Of a DNA stretch of 64,000 nt, positions 11,416 through 23,610 are shown one piece after another. The translations under genes and the position numbers were made by a program. The DNA is from Antedon bifida (taxonomy: Eukaryota; Echinodermata; Crinoidea; Comatulida; Antedonidae). Location of the stretch: NCBI GenBank assembly GCA_963402885.1, contig OY727095.1, positions 24,371,001 to 24,435,000 of the forward strand, given 5' to 3'. Within the stretch, counting starts at the first letter, position 1. Every line of letters starts with the position of its first letter. The notes under the pieces were generated by a model that saw only the letters and a program-made list of their open reading frames with translations, was not told where the DNA came from and did not search any database.

Positions 11416-12261
11416 CGGTCATGTCGGCCACATGCCACATCGGCCCCCAACACAATAATAGCAATATGTATGGAACGCCATTAAAGCAAGCTAGTGTCCA
11501 TGCAAAGGCGTTATGTTAAATTTACCGTCAGTTTTTTGTTTCGGACGTTAAAATATTGATTGAAGCATGGAAGTGCTGGAAATGAGTTTTAATGAATCTT
11601 TGTTTTTTTTTTAAATTCCGATTTGACTACTTTTTCTATTATTTATTATTATAGTAGGCCTTATGTTATTTGAGTATGAGATTAACACAGAATACTAACA
11701 GTACGCCTACATTACTACTAAAAGGAAAGTCTTTTTATTTTTTATTTCAGTTTTATTTTTTAAATATTTAATAAATTTAGTTTGTAAAAAGTCAGCTACA
11801 CAAAATAATAATATATTCTTTATTCTTCAACTTTACTTTCATTTCCATAATACGCTTATATAATTCGTAATAACGTTAAATGAACAAAAAACAACTTTGA
11901 ACATATCATAAATTACAGTAAGAAGTAGAGTATCTGTAAACTGTTTTATAAAATCAATGTGCGATTTTTGTAATACAATGTACAATATTATGTCGTCGAG
12001 AGGACTATCGATGATGTTGATGAATTCGGCCACCGACTGTTGTTCGTACATGGTCGGTCGAGTCATGAAATAAACTGGCCATGCGTGCCTACTGGCTATT
12101 GTTTTGACATTCCTCCTGTGTCTATACCCCCGACTGTACCAAGCTGACTTCGCTGACCAGAAAATGAAAGAAGTTAATCGTGGCCGTGGCTGGGCTCGCA
12201 CTGGCCGATCGCCAAGTCGCCATGGGCGAAAACGTTTCCAGATTGGCGAAAAATACTTACC

Positions 12262-12369
12262 TACTTTAGCCATTTTGGCTATGACATATGATAAAATAGA
12301 TAATAAAATAATCATTTTGGCGAAAGCATAAAGTCCAACTAAAAGGTCTATTTGTCGATCTTCAAGCAT
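12262..12369 (-). CDS. Possible first exon of a membrane-anchored protein (weak)
   Basis: On the minus strand an ATG at 12369 opens a frame with one hydrophobic segment (LLVGLYAFAKMIILLSILSYV starts near residue 9; first 20 letters LLVGLYAFAKMIILLSILSY). It reaches a good splice donor, GTA-G|gtaagtat, at about 12261. A signal anchor followed by a donor is what a first coding exon looks like. I found no partner exon to the left and recognise no family, so this could be chance. Beyond the donor the frame stays open to 11839, but that part is unlike a protein. Confidence 0.2.
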
Positions 12370-13489
12370 TTATTTTGTTCGTTATCATGTTGTTTACTTC
12401 AAGCTCCATTTTCGTCAACTTGTTTCGTTGTACCAGGCGTCTCTTTGTTATTTCAATATGATGGAGATAGCAGAGGTAGACTGCACAGAGAGACCGACAT
12501 TACACGACACATGGATGATGGAGTCTACCCAAACTATCACGTGTTGCGCTGCACAAGCGAACGACGACTCGACAGCCGACGGTCGGCTATTTACCGGGAT
12601 TGTCTATTTTTCGATAAGGGTGTTCTTTTCAGATTAAAAAAAAACATAGTATCTTCAATGAATGATCTTATCGAAATCAATATTTATGCGTTATGCATTT
12701 TAGGCTCCAATAATGTAGTTTCATATTTTACCCTTAATAAAGTTTCCTTGTGCGTGCAGTGCGTCAGTAGAGTAAACAAAACAACATTCGGGAAATGGTA
12801 GAGTCTAACAGGGATTTAGCTAAACACACACATGCATTTATTGCGAACTATATAAACAGCAAGGCCGGCCGCCGGCTTCTGTGTTGTTGGGTAATAAATA
12901 ATCGAGCCGGGATGGTATAAATTTCTCCCCCGACAGAAACGCCTTTTCCCTGTGCTTTGGCCTATATTATCTGCACGTTCAACAACGATACGAGTGTTCG
13001 TTTGCTAGAAATATTTTTAGCATATAGGCCTACGACGTACCGTCGTACATAATTTTGTAGGCCTAGGCCCCTAGCCTAGGCCTGTGCTACTGCACTTTCG
13101 CACCTCTTGAGCATACCCAATTTAAAAACATTCACCCGCTGCGCGGCGGTGACGGTGGGTGACTGTGAAAGTCTTAGGACACGATTTTCGCGTGGTATAG
13201 TACGGAAGCCACCAGCCACGCGTAAAAAACAAAAATAACATACGTTCAGGGGATTTCAGAAAACTGTAAAATGTTTCTTATTAAATTGATAACTGCATGA
13301 ATGCTGTATGATTAAAAACAATTTGAACAATTGTTTTGATCATATAAAATACAACAACAATTCAAATATACAGTGATTTAGGCATGGCTCTCTTTCCCCA
13401 AATGCCTTACAAAAACGTTCAGGGAACAGTGTATAGACCTATTGACATAGATAAATTAACTAAAACGTTTTTACCATTATATTTCAACA

Positions 13490-13625
13490 ATTTTTAATTT
13501 TGGCTAATGACCGATTCATTTGGCTAAATAAAAAAATTGAACTTTAGCCATTTTGGCTATAGATAAACTGATTTGACTAAAAAAAATATTTTGACTTTCG
13601 CCAAATGGCTAAACAAAATGAAATG
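13490..13625. repeat. Repeats of 'ttggctaaa / tttagccattttggct'
   Basis: Several head-to-head copies of tttagccattttggctat and ggctaaataa words occur here. The same tttagccattttggctat word is at about 12264-12282. Probably the edge of a small palindromic element; limits not resolved. Confidence 0.4.
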
Positions 13626-13895
13626 TTAGTGCTACCCCAGCGTGGGGATAGACAACCATAGTTCGAATTGATTTTTTACTAGAGAAAATCTGTAATCCAC
13701 GACACGTGTGTTTACCTCACGAGCGGTGGTCAGAGTATATACACTACACAGAGAAACTATCTTTTTAGGCCTAGCCAGTACTGTAGGGCTAGGCCTAACT
13801 ATACAGATTATGGTATACATTATATCAGTACTAGGGCTGTCATAGTCAGTGTTTAGTTACAAAGACTGTACTTGTATGTATTTAGGACGTTATAG

Positions 13896-15167
13896 CAGGG
13901 CTGAGCGAACCCACTTGCCTGACGCCCGGGACAAGTGTTTTTTACAGTCGGACAACCACATTTGACGTATCCTCTTGTCCCAGGACAAGCACTTTTGAAA
14001 TTCAGGAAATTAAAACTAAGTGCACAGAAAACTATGTGCCAACACAGTTAGCCATGTGCATTAATAAAAATAGCAAGCTTCTTCAAAGCACATTAAACCC
14101 AGTGCATTTAATACATCACTGATTGGTCAATGACCTGAGTCACATCATTATAGATTGCACGATTGTCTATTTGGGGAGGTAATTAAAACATTTTTGGACC
14201 ATGCAGTGGTTGAGACATAGGTTAACTGGGTAATTAAAAAATGCCCAGTTAAAAAGAACCCCCGTAATTAATGGACTCTACCAGGTATTGTTGATCAAAA
14301 ATACCATGCATCAACATGGAGGCTGTACACACGCGAGGAGGTGGTAGGCCCAGTATTTTCATTTTTCTCTGTACATCTTCGTGCATGGAACGGACAATTG
14401 ATAAAGTGGTTTCATAGGGAAAAGAATGTTTTTTATAAATTTACCTGTGAAATGCAACAAGCTATTTTATTTAGTGAATTGGATAATAACAAAAACATCC
14501 TCTCTCCGTACAGAAGTAGTAGAGTAGGAGGAGGCCTAACTTCTAGAGTATGGATGGCCTGGGGCCTGGAGGTATTTTTCTCTCTCCCCATGGTGACGGT
14601 CTAGGCCTAGTGGCAAGCTTTATTAGTATTGGGCCTAGCCAGCCCTACATTAATTAAGTATTATTTTGTTAATTAATTATGCCTGGACAAAATAGAAATT
14701 ATTTAAAAAAATAATTTAAATATACCTAGCTAGCCGGCATAGCTACAGTAGGCATAAAGATCAGTTCACATGTACAGTATGACTAGGCTATGATACGTTT
14801 GTATATAATAGACACCACAGTTTTTTTTGGTAATTCAATTCTTTTATTTTTTATTTACTAACTACTATTTATTAATTAGGCCTACAGTACTGTACTCTAC
14901 ACACTGTTTTGTTAATAAAATAAAACCTAAAAATTACCGTTATTTTTATCAAAATATTGAGCAGGCTAAAAAAGTCTAGGCTAGGCCTATAAACTGCTGA
15001 ATTTTAAATAGACAATAAACACTTGCGTGACATTTGTTGACACTTGTGTAATTTTATGCCTATTGCGCAATAAAGAGGGACAAGTAAAATTTTTTCTCGG
15101 ACAAGTGAATTTCGTGCAGGTACTTGTCCTGGGACAAGTGAAAGAAATTGAAATTCCCTCATCCCTG
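13896..15167. mobile_element. CAGGG-ended DNA transposon, non-autonomous (hAT-like?)
   Basis: The ends read CAGGGCTGAGCGAA and, reverse-complemented, CAGGGATGAGGGAA. The 5-base word TATAG stands directly outside both ends (13891-13895 and 15168-15172) and looks like a target-site duplication. Near each end is a cttgtcc(c/t)(a/g)ggacaag palindrome (13974-13989; 15122-15137). No transposase is recognisable inside. CAGGG termini are common in hAT elements, whose duplications are usually 8 bp, so the superfamily is tentative. Confidence 0.65.
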
Positions 15168-16075
15168 TATAGGATACATTGGAATTACGTATTGTATTGA
15201 ATGACTGCTAATATGTACAGTATATAATGAATGTTTATGAGTGTAATGGTACAAATAATGGCATGAGGTGACGATTGGTGTGTACTGCATGACGATTGGT
15301 GTGTACTGCATGATAAATGTGAACTGAAGGCAGAGGAGGCGTTCCATATTGTGACGTCATGATATTGTTTAAATAAACAACACGATTTTTATATATTTTA
15401 AAATCCCATTATAGTTATACGATTTCAATCATATCTCCATATAATAACACAACCCATATCAACTAACTTACTCCCATCAATTTCATATCATGGACTAACA
15501 TATAACATATTTATGTTCGTGTGCGCGCCATCGTGTTAGCGTTCGCGCACGTACATTTTACACAGAGAGCTAGAAATGTGACTATAGTAACTCTATGGTG
15601 ACACTACTTGTCTCATACATGGATGGAGAATGAAACCTGATCACGCCCTCATCGCGATAACAATTGTTGAATTGCATGCTGCAATTTATTGGATTAAAAT
15701 TATTTCCATGGTACGTTTGTTCAGTTAATGAACTAAGGTGAACAAAATTTCGCATTATATTTCACAGCAAAAGATAACACAATTATTTTCACACTTCATT
15801 GGATAGCAATGAGTCTTAATTAAGTTGTTACTGATTTGTGTTTGGATGAATTATTTACAACCCATGTAGAAGGATGTCTCCCACCTTTGCGTAAACATTT
15901 CTTTGAAAATATGGATAGTGAGTTTAAGCAAAATTAAGTTTAGAAGCCCTAGAAGTATTGTGTTAATGTTTGTATTTGTTCAACTGAAAAGTAATGGTTA
16001 GTTATTCTGAACCTGCATTTGTTTTACTACAGACTGACCATGCATAGACATACTGCTCTATTGTATTTGCTGATA
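15168..16075. other. No gene recognised
   Basis: AT-rich sequence with a short direct repeat (gtgtactgcatgacgattg, 15280-15312). No coding motif, RNA gene or element boundary could be seen. Confidence 0.5.
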
Positions 16076-16076
16076 A

Positions 16077-16280
16077 CTATTTAATTTCACATCTAAGGGT
16101 CTCTTTCTGCTGCATAATGCAAATTAACCGTTTAACCCAAATTCCTCTTTCACTTTTCCCAACAATGCTCTTATATATCTGTGAATCTTTTCTATTGCCT
16201 GCCATCCTTTCCCGTACTTTCTCTTCTCCCCACAACTGAATAACATATCTTGTGATTTCATTCGTCCACACACATTTTCA
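16077..16280 (-). pseudogene. Myb/SANT-like DNA-binding domain fragment
   Basis: The minus-strand frame reads WTNEITRYVIQLWGEEKVRE followed by RMAGNRKDSQIYKSIVGKSE and RGIWVKR. That is the first two helices of a Myb/SANT-like (trihelix/MADF-type) domain: W-x2-E-x5-[IV]-x-LW, then a basic helix. A stop (TGA) lies four codons before the first Trp, and the third helix with the usual Cys/Lys-rich pattern is not preserved. It could be an exon of a host gene or a relic of a Harbinger-type transposon accessory protein; the lack of splice signals and partner exons favours a relic. Confidence 0.45.
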
Positions 16281-16909
16281 CTTCTTCGTTCGACTGTCAA
16301 AACCAAGAGAAAAACACACATGGTACGCCACGGTATCTGGGGTTACAACTGTCAATCAAATAACCGTATTTCGTGTTGCAGCTAAAAATTGCTCAGTGAT
16401 AACCGGTTTAACGGCGTTCTACCGAATTGAATGGGTGTTTTTAACTATTTATTTTGCGCTGCCTTTTAACCAGTTACCACAAATTTGTCCTGTTTCTGCT
16501 CCCAAGAAAATGGAGTTAATTTATTCACACCGATTTTAACTGGTTATTTTTATGCAGCAGACTAAAAATGGTTTACTTTCATGATTTTTAGTTAACGTTA
16601 TATTTTGCTTAAGCCTCACATTGTATTATCAGAAGGATTTACTGAGATAATGAATGATAAACATTCACATGTAACCTTCTGCTACCCCCACTTAAAATCC
16701 ATGTTCATATTTTAAAGCGGAACAACAATTACACCTGTGCAGTGGTAATATATTTTTGACAGCAGGTAGCTTTAAATTGAATTGAATTTTTTATCCTTTT
16801 TAAACTGAAGAAGTCAAGCTGACAGCTAGACGAAACTGTCTTGCAAACGTAAGTTTTATTGGTTTACTATCAAAGAACTACTTATATCATTATTGGTGAA
16901 TATATCATT

Positions 16910-17731
16910 TACCGTATATTTCGGTGTATAAGTCGCACCTGTGTATAAGACGCACCCCCTAACTGAGAGTAAAATATCGGTATTTTTAATATCGTCGATG
17001 TATAAGACGCACTTTATATTTCATCAAAACAATTTTTAAAAAAAAATTGTAATCAATATTATTGTAGTAATATATTTTGTTATATCTACAACAGCGTCCT
17101 TTATTTAGGTTTTTCTTACCCTAAACAAGTTCTTTCTAACTTGTTATTCATGAGTTTCACACCCACAACATCGAGTGCATGACCGTGTGTATAACACGCA
17201 CGTGTGTGGGCTAGCCTCGCTCGATCATTTCGAGAGGGCGCACGTTTTCACGGACAATCGTATTCGATTAGTATCTATGTATCCGAGAAGTATGTACGGT
17301 AGGTCCATGCTATAATCAACTGGAGAATATACTAGTCGAATACCATACACCATGTGGGATTGTGGCCGACAAGAAGGGCTTGCGCTGGGGGTCGGCGATC
17401 GTGCGTATAACTATAAATAAATACTATTCCAATCGTAAACGTTTCAAATGAAATTGTATCGGAGCGCCTAAAACAGCTCCATAATGAACAAATCTTTTCA
17501 TCATATTTAGTATAACATCACGCTAAAATGCCTTGAAAACTAGGCAGAAGCAGGTTGCCGTTACGTTAGTACACTGTAGCTAGGCCTAGCCTACTCAGGC
17601 CTAGGCAACGAGGTGACGATATGTACAATCTGTGTGGTGAGGCATTTATGTTCGGTGTATAAGACGCACCCTTAATTTAGAGGTCAAATTTGCGTGTCAA
17701 AAGTGCGACTTATACACCGAAATATACGGTA
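16910..17731. mobile_element. MITE with perfect 29-bp terminal inverted repeats
   Basis: The left end (taccgtatatttcggtgtat...) and the right end, reverse-complemented, agree for 29 bases without a mismatch, down to ...aagtcgcac. The terminal TA is compatible with a TA target duplication. Three internal copies of gtataagacgcac (about 16943, 16999 and 17657) repeat the subterminal motif. The 822-bp interior has no transposase frame. 'Accgtat...ataagtcgcacc' MITEs are widespread in animals; I do not assign the superfamily. Confidence 0.85.
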
Positions 17732-17989
17732 CATTAAAAGTAGGGAGGTCACACTATGCTCCAGACAACGTATGCCTTTTACACACTGTAATTCTGAATC
17801 TGAAGTCAATAATGCAGTCATGAGTGAGTTTGACAAAGATCAAGTCCAGTCCAAGGCTTTAGGCGAGAGAATATTAAGGCAACGTTTATTCCGTTCATTA
17901 ATCTTTGAGTAATTTAAGTAACTTCCTAAAAATGTAGTAGGACAATTCCATGAAAACATGGACATGACCAAACAAACAAATTGAAATCT

Positions 17990-18300
17990 CAGCTCAGAAT
18001 CTATGTTTAAACTAGATTTGAACTCGTCACTCTGATGAGTTTGGGTTATCCACTCAAACGCAACATGCACATACGTTAAAATATGAATGCCAACAATTAT
18101 GCTATCCTATGACATGAATTAAATATTCTATTTTAAACTCGGGGAAATTTTATGAAAGAGATGAAAATCAGACTTTTTGAATTCAACTGGCCATATGACG
18201 TTATGACATCTGATTGTCAACATCTTTATATGAATTCATATCTGCAATTCAATAGCTTCCATAATAAGTTTTAATCATGTGGGTCACTTTTCAATCTCTG
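17990..18300 (+). repeat. Dispersed repeat family Z, copy 1
   Basis: Blocks such as gggttatccactcaaacgc, gaaagagatgaaaatcagac and tatgaattcatatctgcaat recur in the same order at 53510-54010. A reverse-oriented copy is at about 32460-32815. No coding frame. The copies differ by many substitutions and indels. Confidence 0.65.
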
Positions 18301-18302
18301 TG

Positions 18303-18541
18303 CTGCCAATTATTTCCAAAATAATTGAACGAGCAGTTCATGATCAACTGTATAACTTGCTAATAATATAATCAATGCATTTCAATCTGGGTTTAGAAAG
18401 AACTATTCTACTGACAGTGACACTACCCTAATAGACGTGTCTGACTATATACTTAATAATTTGAATGATGGTAAGGCTATAGCAGCAATATTCCTGGATC
18501 TTAAGAAAGCCTTTGATACAGTTGATCATGAACTCCTGGTA
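18303..18541 (+). pseudogene. Reverse transcriptase fragment (LINE)
   Basis: The plus-strand translation gives PIISKIIERAVHDQLYNLL, a frameshift near 18360, then FQSGFRKNYSTDSDTTLIDV and motif A IAAIFLDLKKAFDTVDHELL. These are the finger and palm parts of a Jockey/CR1-type reverse transcriptase. Motifs B and C are missing because the homology stops at about 18541. A small dead fragment. Confidence 0.8.
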
Positions 18542-18808
18542 AATAATAATAAACTCTGACTGAAACCTATCAAAGTCAACTCATTTCGGAATAGAGATTT
18601 AACTAGTGAGACAGAATTTAAATTATGTTGGATAGAACTTATTCGATAAAAAGTGGCCCCACATACAGTATTAAGCACTTATGAAAGGAAGATATCGATG
18701 AGTCTTTTAATACTGGTATTATTTACCACCGCCAAGGAGGTATATGTAGTCAATCGCGTGAGTCTGAAAATGAAAATACAGATAGATATGTGGTAAAGGT
18801 AATCTTGG

Positions 18809-18998
18809 AGGCAATCCGGACCATGGTCCCAATTCTGGACCACTTTTTAGTAGTATTTTCAGACCTGCTAGTGTTAATACTGAATACTGAAAAGCTTTAT
18901 TTGTCCATTATCATATAAAATTAACTTAGGAGGCAATCCGGACCATGGTCCCAATTCTGGACCACTTTTTAGTATTATTTTCAGACCGGCTAGTGAAT
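18809..18998. repeat. Direct duplication around 'ggcaatccggaccatgg'
   Basis: About 65 bases (ggcaatccggaccatggtcc, caattctggaccactttttag, attttcagacc) occur at 18811-18875 and again at 18931-18997 with few changes. A related inverted piece (gcaggtctgaaaataatact) lies at about 63727 near the right edge of the window. Confidence 0.75.
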
Positions 18999-19808
18999 AC
19001 TAATAATTTGAGACCAAAATTACCTCGCTGTGACCAGTGCTTGTCAAGATTTAAGGACCTATTCGTGTTTAGCCTTATTTTATAACCTTTCACTTTGACC
19101 TTTCGCCACATTTTCAAAATGTGTAACCAAGCAAAAAATGATTGTTTGATCATCCTACAGTAAACCAATTTCTGAATTCAAATTCTCGGGAATAAAAAAA
19201 TTAATAATATTTTAAAAGTAATAACAGTTTGAAATATTGTTTACACCGTGAAAACAGTGTTTATAAACCTCCATAAACATTACAGATGCTAAATAAGGTT
19301 TTATAGATGATGCTAGATGGTATTGCAAAGATATGAAGACTAAACTGCAGGCTCCATAAATTCAGATTTCACCTCGATTGGTGGTACAATATACGTACCT
19401 CCGCCAGCACAAGAACGTTAGCTTTGGTAAGTTGAACATATTAACTAGGCCTATTGTATTGGAACCTAATGAACCTACAGTACACTGAAGTTGGTTAAAT
19501 ATTGTTATATTTATATTTTATACTTTAGTGAAGAGAATTTTGCCAGGCAAAATTAACTAGGTCCAGGCTACTCTACATTATACTTTAATGACCATGCGGG
19601 CTATAATTTTAGTAGAGGCCTATACAATTGTTGTTAGTTATCACTAACAATGCAACTTGTATTTTCCCATTATATTAGGCCTATAACAGAGTAGTATGCA
19701 ATAGGAATGAGACAACATGGATTATGGTTTCATTTTGTAGAAGTATCAACTGGTAAATGAATCATAACAAAAAACTACTTGGTTAAACTGAAGTTGGTTA
19801 GAGAGTGT

Positions 19809-20935
19809 TGATAAAGTGCGAGGTATGCGAGGCACGCCAAATATTTGTGCGAGACATCATTTTATCATTTCCAAAAGCATGCAAGGCATAGAGTTTACAA
19901 TTTCAAAAAAGTGCGAGGCATATCTTAACGTGCTATTATGCTATATTATAGGCCTAATAATTATTTATGTTTTTATAATAGGCCTAGAGTATCTAAATAG
20001 ATCATGTTGTTTATTGACGATATATATATATATATATAATAACGATCGATTTTTTTCATTCAAGTCAAATTTTACTTTACAAAAGTGTCAAAACTTTATT
20101 GTGTGAATACTACACCTTAGAAGTATGCCTAATATGTACTTTAATGAAGAAGAATCACATAAAAAGTAACAAATAAATCCTTAAATTAATTTTAAATAAA
20201 AATGTTTCTATGGAGCGCCAAAAGAGCAATGATAATAGAGGACTGAAACTCAGTGGAATACGTCAATTTCTAATGCATTTATTGGTGAAATACACATTTA
20301 ATTTCAATATATTTTGTTAATTTGTCAATAAAAATGCTGTAATATATGTTACTGCTGATACTGTTCTGTTTTCAAAGAATAATAATCGATCCTAAATTAA
20401 CATCACTACCTAGCCTGGACCTAGGACATCCTACTGAGGATATTATGATGAATTTTTCTATTTTATTCTTTAAAAAGTTACTGAAACCGTGTACAGTATT
20501 AACAGTAACATTTTTCCTTACTGACAGTGACAAAATCTATTGAAATTTAATGCGATTTTCACCAAATAATGCGGATTCCACAGAGGTTTTAGCCCTCTAA
20601 TAATTTTGCTCTTTTGGCGTTCCATAGAAACCAAAATATTGAACATTGAGTATGCAAAATTCGCGAACAGTATGTTGGTAAAATCACCAATTTAAAGGAT
20701 TTATTGTTACTTTTTATGTGATTTTTCTTCATTAAAGTACTAATTCTAAGGTGTGGTATTCAGCATAAAGTGAACAAATTTCGAGTTAAAATACATGGCA
20801 GGTGCAAAAGGGAATTTCGGTGATTTCCTGCCTCGCATTTTTGGGAAATGATGTAACGATGCCTCGAATAAATTGCTGACTTGCCACACTTGCGTGCCTC
20901 GTTGCCTCGCACTTTGTTACTACCCTTGGTTAGAT
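19809..20935. mobile_element. Long palindromic (foldback/MITE-like) element
   Basis: The left arm (19815 on: aagtgcgagg, gcgaggcacgc, then taagtatgcctaatatgtac, aatcacataaaaagtaac, atggagcgccaaaagagcaa) is matched in reverse by the right arm (20590-20925: ttgctcttttggcgttccat, gttactttttatgtgatt, gcgtgcctcgttgcctcgca). The arms are about 350-420 bases, separated by about 350 bases. No coding content is seen. Confidence 0.7.
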
Positions 20936-21941
20936 ATTGATATGCCTAAAAACAAACATTTTAAATGGAGTGCTATGCAGTATGTATGAAAATCAGAAGA
21001 AAAAATCTATAATTGTTTGTATTTAAACAATGCAACTTGTTTTTTTCCAGTATGGTATTAGAAATGGGAATGAGACAACTATAACTATGGAGTATATCAG
21101 TGTGGTTTATCTTTCTAAAGTATCGACTGGAAGTGAAAAGTGTAAGGTGATTTCAATTAAATATGTAAGCAAATAAACTACTTTTTGAAACATATATTCA
21201 TAATCAAATTGTAGTTAATATTATAATCATTTTTGTGGAATATTTAAATATTTTACATTTATCTTTACAGGCCTAATTTCAAAGAATGCTAGCTATTCAT
21301 CATAACCAGTGAACTGTATATTTACCAATACAATACAGGAGCATTTGAATTGATCCATCATGTCCAATTTTCTAGAGATATTCAAATGCATCTTCTGTGC
21401 ACCTCTATTTAAATACAATATATTGAATAAGTTTTTAGACATTGTCTGTAGATACCATTATTTTTTTTTCTTGTAATGTTTTGATTGTAAACAATAAAGG
21501 TTTAGATTACAGACATCAACTAATATAAATAACTGTATAACATAAATGAATGTCAAATGGCTAGTCTTTATTTATACCAAATGGTAACTAATCTGCATCT
21601 GTATCAAGTCGGCCAATGCAAACAAAAACGAAATGTTTCAAAACATACTAAATCAAGATTGATTATGTTTCATAGTGTTTTCTTTTATTTAACATCTAAT
21701 ATTACCTATCCCCTACCCCAAAAATGTACGAAAAGTAATGAAACTGATTGTTTTGTTAAATTGTGTACATATTTATAGCTATATACATGTACCTAAAAAT
21801 GGTTTTATGAATCAGAATTTTTATAGCTATCATATATGAATCATTTTTGCAAATTTTGAAACAATAATGTTGGCATATTTAAAAGATATATTGACATTTT
21901 TCCATATTCAAAAAAGATGTGACCTTTTGTAATATCTTTAA

Positions 21942-22567
21942 AGCCCCCTTCCCTACGTTTTTTAGATCTAATTTAAGATCACAAACTATATTTAATGTAA
22001 AAATAATACTATATGGTCCTATTGCGATAACTTTTTTCGTCTTTAAACGGTTAAAAATGTGAAAAATAAGTCGATTCTAATAATTATAGCGGCCCGCTAT
22101 AAATCCCAAAATGCATTGCGCGCGGATTGATATTTTTGTTTTTCACCTGTAATTCACCCACTTTTCGATCGATCGTGAGGCCAAAACAAATGGAAGACTC
22201 CTAACTTTTCAGCGAAAATACCGGGTTTTCCCCAATTTGTATCAACGGAGTCTGGCAAAAATAGAAAGACAATTAATGCAGCAACTATACAACGTCAGGC
22301 TAGGTATATAGCTAGCGTACGATGTTCGTACGTTACCGATGTTTACCAGCTAGGCCTACAAAACTAAGCCTAGCTAGGCTAGGCCTAAGACCGTCCACGA
22401 GAGGTCGATCGCCGCGAGCTACTTAGGTAGTGCATTATTTCTCACTTTTTATCATAATTTACCAAAAACGTACATTTAAGACAAGGAATGACATGGTTTA
22501 ATGTTTTTAAAGTGATATATATGTATTATTTTCCAAAAAAACGTCCTAAATTGCAGGGAAGGGGTCT
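21942..22567. mobile_element. TTAA-flanked MITE
   Basis: The terminal inverted repeats AGCCCCCTTCCCT and, at the right reverse-complemented, AGACCCCTTCCCT are directly flanked on both sides by TTAA (21938-21941 and 22568-22571). That target duplication is typical of piggyBac and Kolobok groups. The interior includes AGGCCTAG words and no transposase frame. Confidence 0.8.
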
Positions 22568-22571
22568 TTAA

Positions 22572-23239
22572 TTACCAGAATTTTATATCAAATTGTAGAG
22601 CAGAAAATACTCTATACATTGATTCCAAGAATGAATGATTTGTTCAAGGAAAACTGTTCTTATGGCTATTTGTATTACCCCCTACCCCATAATTGGTAAC
22701 AAATCTGAAATTAAATCATTTTTTAAAATCCGTTAAAAACCCATCTCGGGGATGAGGATATTTGATGTTAATCCTATTTTTTAGTTCACCCGATACATAG
22801 GTACATAAAAATTCCAAAAATGTGGGGAGGGGAGTATGCAGGGGGCCCCTCCCAGCCCATAGACTAATATATATTTTGTTTTCTGGTGACATTTTACAGT
22901 AGGTGGATATATGCCGTTCTAGTTATAAATAGTCTTTTATTAATATTTAAATGTATCATTGTGGAATAATACTTTGTGTACCAACTTACTGAAGTTATTT
23001 TATACTGAAAACAATAAGACTATCATTTAATTGAAGACACCATGGTAGTTTTTGTATTAAAATTGTGACTCCACCCACTGCACCTGTCATGCATCAGTGA
23101 TTTCAAACACTCATTCACCACCAGTGTGTGAATAGCATGATCCCAATTTAGTAAGTAAAATTAGTTACTTGTGACTAGTGCTTGAATGAAGTAGACATTT
23201 TAGGCCATGCCATATATTTATTGTGTTGATTAGTTTAAT
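22572..23239. other. Region upstream of ciz1
   Basis: AT-rich sequence with no clear CpG island or TATA-anchored promoter. A possible 3' splice site (ttgtgttgattag, AG at 23232-23233) lies only a few bases before the ciz1 ATG, so an untranslated first exon probably lies further upstream and was not identified. Confidence 0.35.
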
Positions 23240-23610
23240 ATGAACATGGATGAAGTTATGGCGTCTATTCATTGTGCGATATCAAAGACAAATATGGAAC
23301 AATTTCAGAATGTATTGTCAACAACTTTACAGAATCAGCCAAGCATTGGGTTGAAAAATAATGTTGTTGGATTTTCAACATTAAAATGTACTTCAGTTCC
23401 TATTTCATCACCATCGTCGGTACTATCTAATCAAGGTCTCCAGTTGTCACTACCTAGCCCTGGACTTTTTGTTCCATCCCCAAATGCTTTAGCCATTTCT
23501 TCTGTTAGTCTTCCTAAGTTACCATTAACTGCTTCAAATCTGACAACCAATGTTTGTATTCCGAGTGATAAATGCGCAGTTTTACCTCCAGAACTTTCCT
23601 CGGCAACAAA
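23240..23610 (+). CDS. ciz1: ciz1 coding exon 1
   Basis: Residues 1-123 plus two bases of codon 124. Starts MNMDEVMASIHCAISKTNME and is rich in Ser, Pro and Leu with no domain. The donor AA|gtaagtatt at 23611 is phase 2 and joins exon 2 to make Lys124. A second in-frame ATG lies two codons downstream of the first, so either could be used. Confidence 0.8.

Noticed and set aside
11839..12261. Continuation of the 176-codon minus-strand frame
   Set aside because: After the donor at 12261 the translation has no motif and odd composition; only the first 36 codons are kept as a weak exon candidate.
12352..12801. 149-codon plus-strand frame
   Set aside because: No recognisable domain, no splice-site support and low-quality composition; likely chance.
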